Shown here in pieces: positions 5,177 through 5,944 of a stretch of 5,944 nucleotides of DNA. Made by a program: the position numbers and the translations under genes. Below the pieces are notes generated by a model that was not told the origin of the DNA, ran no database searches, and was given only the letters and a program-made list of their open reading frames with translations. Numbering within the stretch: position 1 is the stretch's first letter; each line of letters begins with the position of its first letter. Source of the DNA: DASVXQ01 sp046727955 (GTDB lineage: Bacteria; Actinomycetota; CALGFH01); NCBI GenBank assembly GCA_046727955.1, contig JBKPDO010000271.1, positions 1 through 5,944 on the forward strand, written 5' to 3'.

Positions 5177-5754
5177 CGACGACCTTGCGCCTTGCGCAGA
5201 ATCCGGACGCGGACGCTCTGCTGAGCCGCGATCCGCTCGCGCTGTTGGTGGGCATGCTGCTGGACCAGCAGTTTCCGATGGAGCGTGCCTTCGCGTCGCC
5301 GTATGAGCTCGCGCAACGGCTGTCTGTGAAGACGCTCGACGCCGGCGCGATCGCGGCGTATGACCCGGACGCGTTCGTGAAGGTGATGGCCGGGCCGCCC
5401 GCGCTACACCGCTATCCAGCCGCCATGGCCGGGCGGGTGCAGGACCTGTGTCGCCTCGTGGCCGAGGAATGTGGCGGTGACGCGGCGGCGCTGTGGCGGA
5501 CGGCTGCCACCGGCAGGGAGCTGCTCGGGCGGCTACGGAGCCTGCCAGGCTTCGGCGAGCAGAAGGCGCGGATCTTCGTCGCCCTGCTGGGCAAGCAGCT
5601 CGGCGTGCGGCCGCCGGGGTGGCGCGAGGCCGCCGGCCCCTACGGCGAGGAGGGCAGCCACCGGTCGGCCGCCGACGTCACCGACGCGGAGAGCCTCGCC
5701 CAAGTCCGCGCTTTCAAGCAGGCGGCCAAGCAGGCCGCCAAGGGCACCCGCTGA
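5170..5754 (+). CDS. HhH-GPD-type base-excision DNA repair protein
   Basis: An intact 194-residue protein starting at GTG with a strong ribosome binding site. It begins ATTTLRLAQNPDADALL and has DQQFPMERAF (32-41), conserved in the short actinobacterial HhH-GPD proteins. The helix-hairpin-helix is LRSLPGFGEQKARIFVALLG (122-141), with LPGFG as the hairpin that contacts the DNA backbone. GPYGEEGSHRSAADV (156-170) supplies Asp169 in the region where GPD glycosylases carry their catalytic Asp. An Ala/Lys-rich tail (187-194) ends the protein. Unlike endonuclease III, the hairpin reads GFGEQKA, not GxGRKTA, so the Schiff-base Lys is not clearly aligned. Only two Cys (94, 101) are present, so no 4Fe-4S cluster loop. 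A monofunctional glycosylase-like role on damaged bases is family inference; the lesion is unknown. Some databases label relatives as HesB or Fe-S assembly proteins, which the sequence does not support. It is divergent from the epimerase remnant and convergent with the partial gene on its right. Confidence 0.88.
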   Translation: MATTTLRLAQNPDADALLSRDPLALLVGMLLDQQFPMERAFASPYELAQRLSVKTLDAGAIAAYDPDAFVKVMAGPPALHRYPAAMAGRVQDLCRLVAEECGGDAAALWRTAATGRELLGRLRSLPGFGEQKARIFVALLGKQLGVRPPGWREAAGPYGEEGSHRSAADVTDAESLAQVRAFKQAAKQAAKGTR

Positions 5755-5815
5755 GCCCGCCTTAGTAGCAGAGGTCGCGCAGCTCTGGGGTGGTGCTCGA
5801 GCCCGCCCGAGCCGG

Positions 5816-5944
5816 TTATTCGGTCTGACCGAATGCCTTGATCTCCTCAGCCTCCTCTGGCGACAGCTCGCGCGGCGCCTCGCCCCGGGCCACCTTGTCG
5901 CTCTGCACGTGATGGCGGATGCCGTCGACGATCTCGGGGTTCGC
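5816..5944 (-). CDS. Small acidic protein of unknown function, 5'-partial
   Basis: Reading in from the right edge on the minus strand, 42 residues precede a TAA (complement of 5816-5818): ANPEIVDGIRHHVQSDKVAR, GEAPRELSPEEAEEIKAFGQ, TE. The frame has strong GC at third positions, a charged amphipathic helix (LSPEEAEEIKAF) at the end, and codon use like its neighbours, so it looks genuine despite the missing N-terminus. No known domain is recognised. It converges on the HhH-GPD gene with a 61-nt gap. Confidence 0.6.
   Translation of the reverse strand, partial: ANPEIVDGIRHHVQSDKVARGEAPRELSPEEAEEIKAFGQTE
5818..5834. repeat. Palindrome ATTCGGTCTGACCGAAT overlapping the end of the small protein gene
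   Basis: Perfect 7-bp arms with a 3-nt centre, or 8-bp arms around one base. It covers the last codons and the start of the stop codon of the minus-strand gene, between converging genes. It could fold into a transcript hairpin at the 3' end or be a binding site, but has no T tract. The codons (FGQTE-stop) may be the only reason for it. Confidence 0.4.

Noticed and set aside
4230..5255. 341-codon minus-strand ORF overlapping the epimerase
   Set aside because: An Arg/Gly-rich out-of-frame translation; the epimerase motifs are in the other frame.
5795..5812. GCTCG ... CGAGC hairpin as a terminator between converging genes
   Set aside because: Only 5 bp with an 8-nt loop and no T tract on either strand; too weak in GC-rich DNA.

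Overview
The window is very GC-rich, with G or C at most third codon positions. It carries protein families typical of Actinomycetota: a DUF574-type SAM methyltransferase, a SigJ/ECF41-type sigma factor and a short HhH-GPD repair protein. A high-GC soil actinobacterium or an uncultured relative is the best guess. No rRNA, complete tRNA or CRISPR array is present, so the lineage cannot be fixed further.

Layout. (1) Positions 1-1020 hold the C-terminal part of a membrane-anchored seven-bladed beta-propeller protein on the plus strand, open at the left window edge. (2) Positions 1021-1267 are non-coding and contain a 45-nt copy of the 3' half of a tRNA, with a valine UAC-type anticodon loop, a T arm, an acceptor strand and CCA, but no matching 5' half. 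This looks like an integration (att) site. (3) Positions 1268-2198 hold a tyrosine-recombinase gene broken by two single-base frameshifts. Its catalytic Arg, Lys and His-x-x-Arg lie in one frame and its catalytic Tyr two frames later. (4) Positions 2200-2921 hold an alpha/beta hydrolase that lacks an in-frame start codon and has one frameshift. (5) Positions 2922-3460 are mostly empty apart from an N-terminal scrap of an IS66-like transposase, itself frameshifted. (6) Positions 3461-3878 hold the C-terminal part of a DUF574-type SAM-dependent methyltransferase, lacking its SAM-binding half and carrying a one-base insertion. (7) On the minus strand, an NAD-dependent epimerase/dehydratase lacking its Rossmann N-terminus (4304-5176) is followed 4 nt later by an ECF41/SigJ-like sigma factor cut off after region 2 (3973-4299). 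(8) Positions 5170-5754 hold an intact HhH-GPD base-excision-repair-type gene with a good ribosome binding site. (9) The C-terminus of a small unrecognised protein enters on the minus strand at the right edge.

Taken together, about 4 kb between two sound-looking genes is made of truncated or frameshifted genes next to a tRNA-derived putative att site and a dead integrase. The simplest reading is a decayed integration hotspot. The epimerase and sigma genes are the remains of a known kind of ECF41 module. Some of the five single-base frameshifts could be sequencing errors, since several involve gain or loss of a G in short G/C runs. The terminal truncations cannot be explained that way. I see no sign of an intact novel defence, biosynthetic or mobile system; the main interest is the structure of the decayed region.
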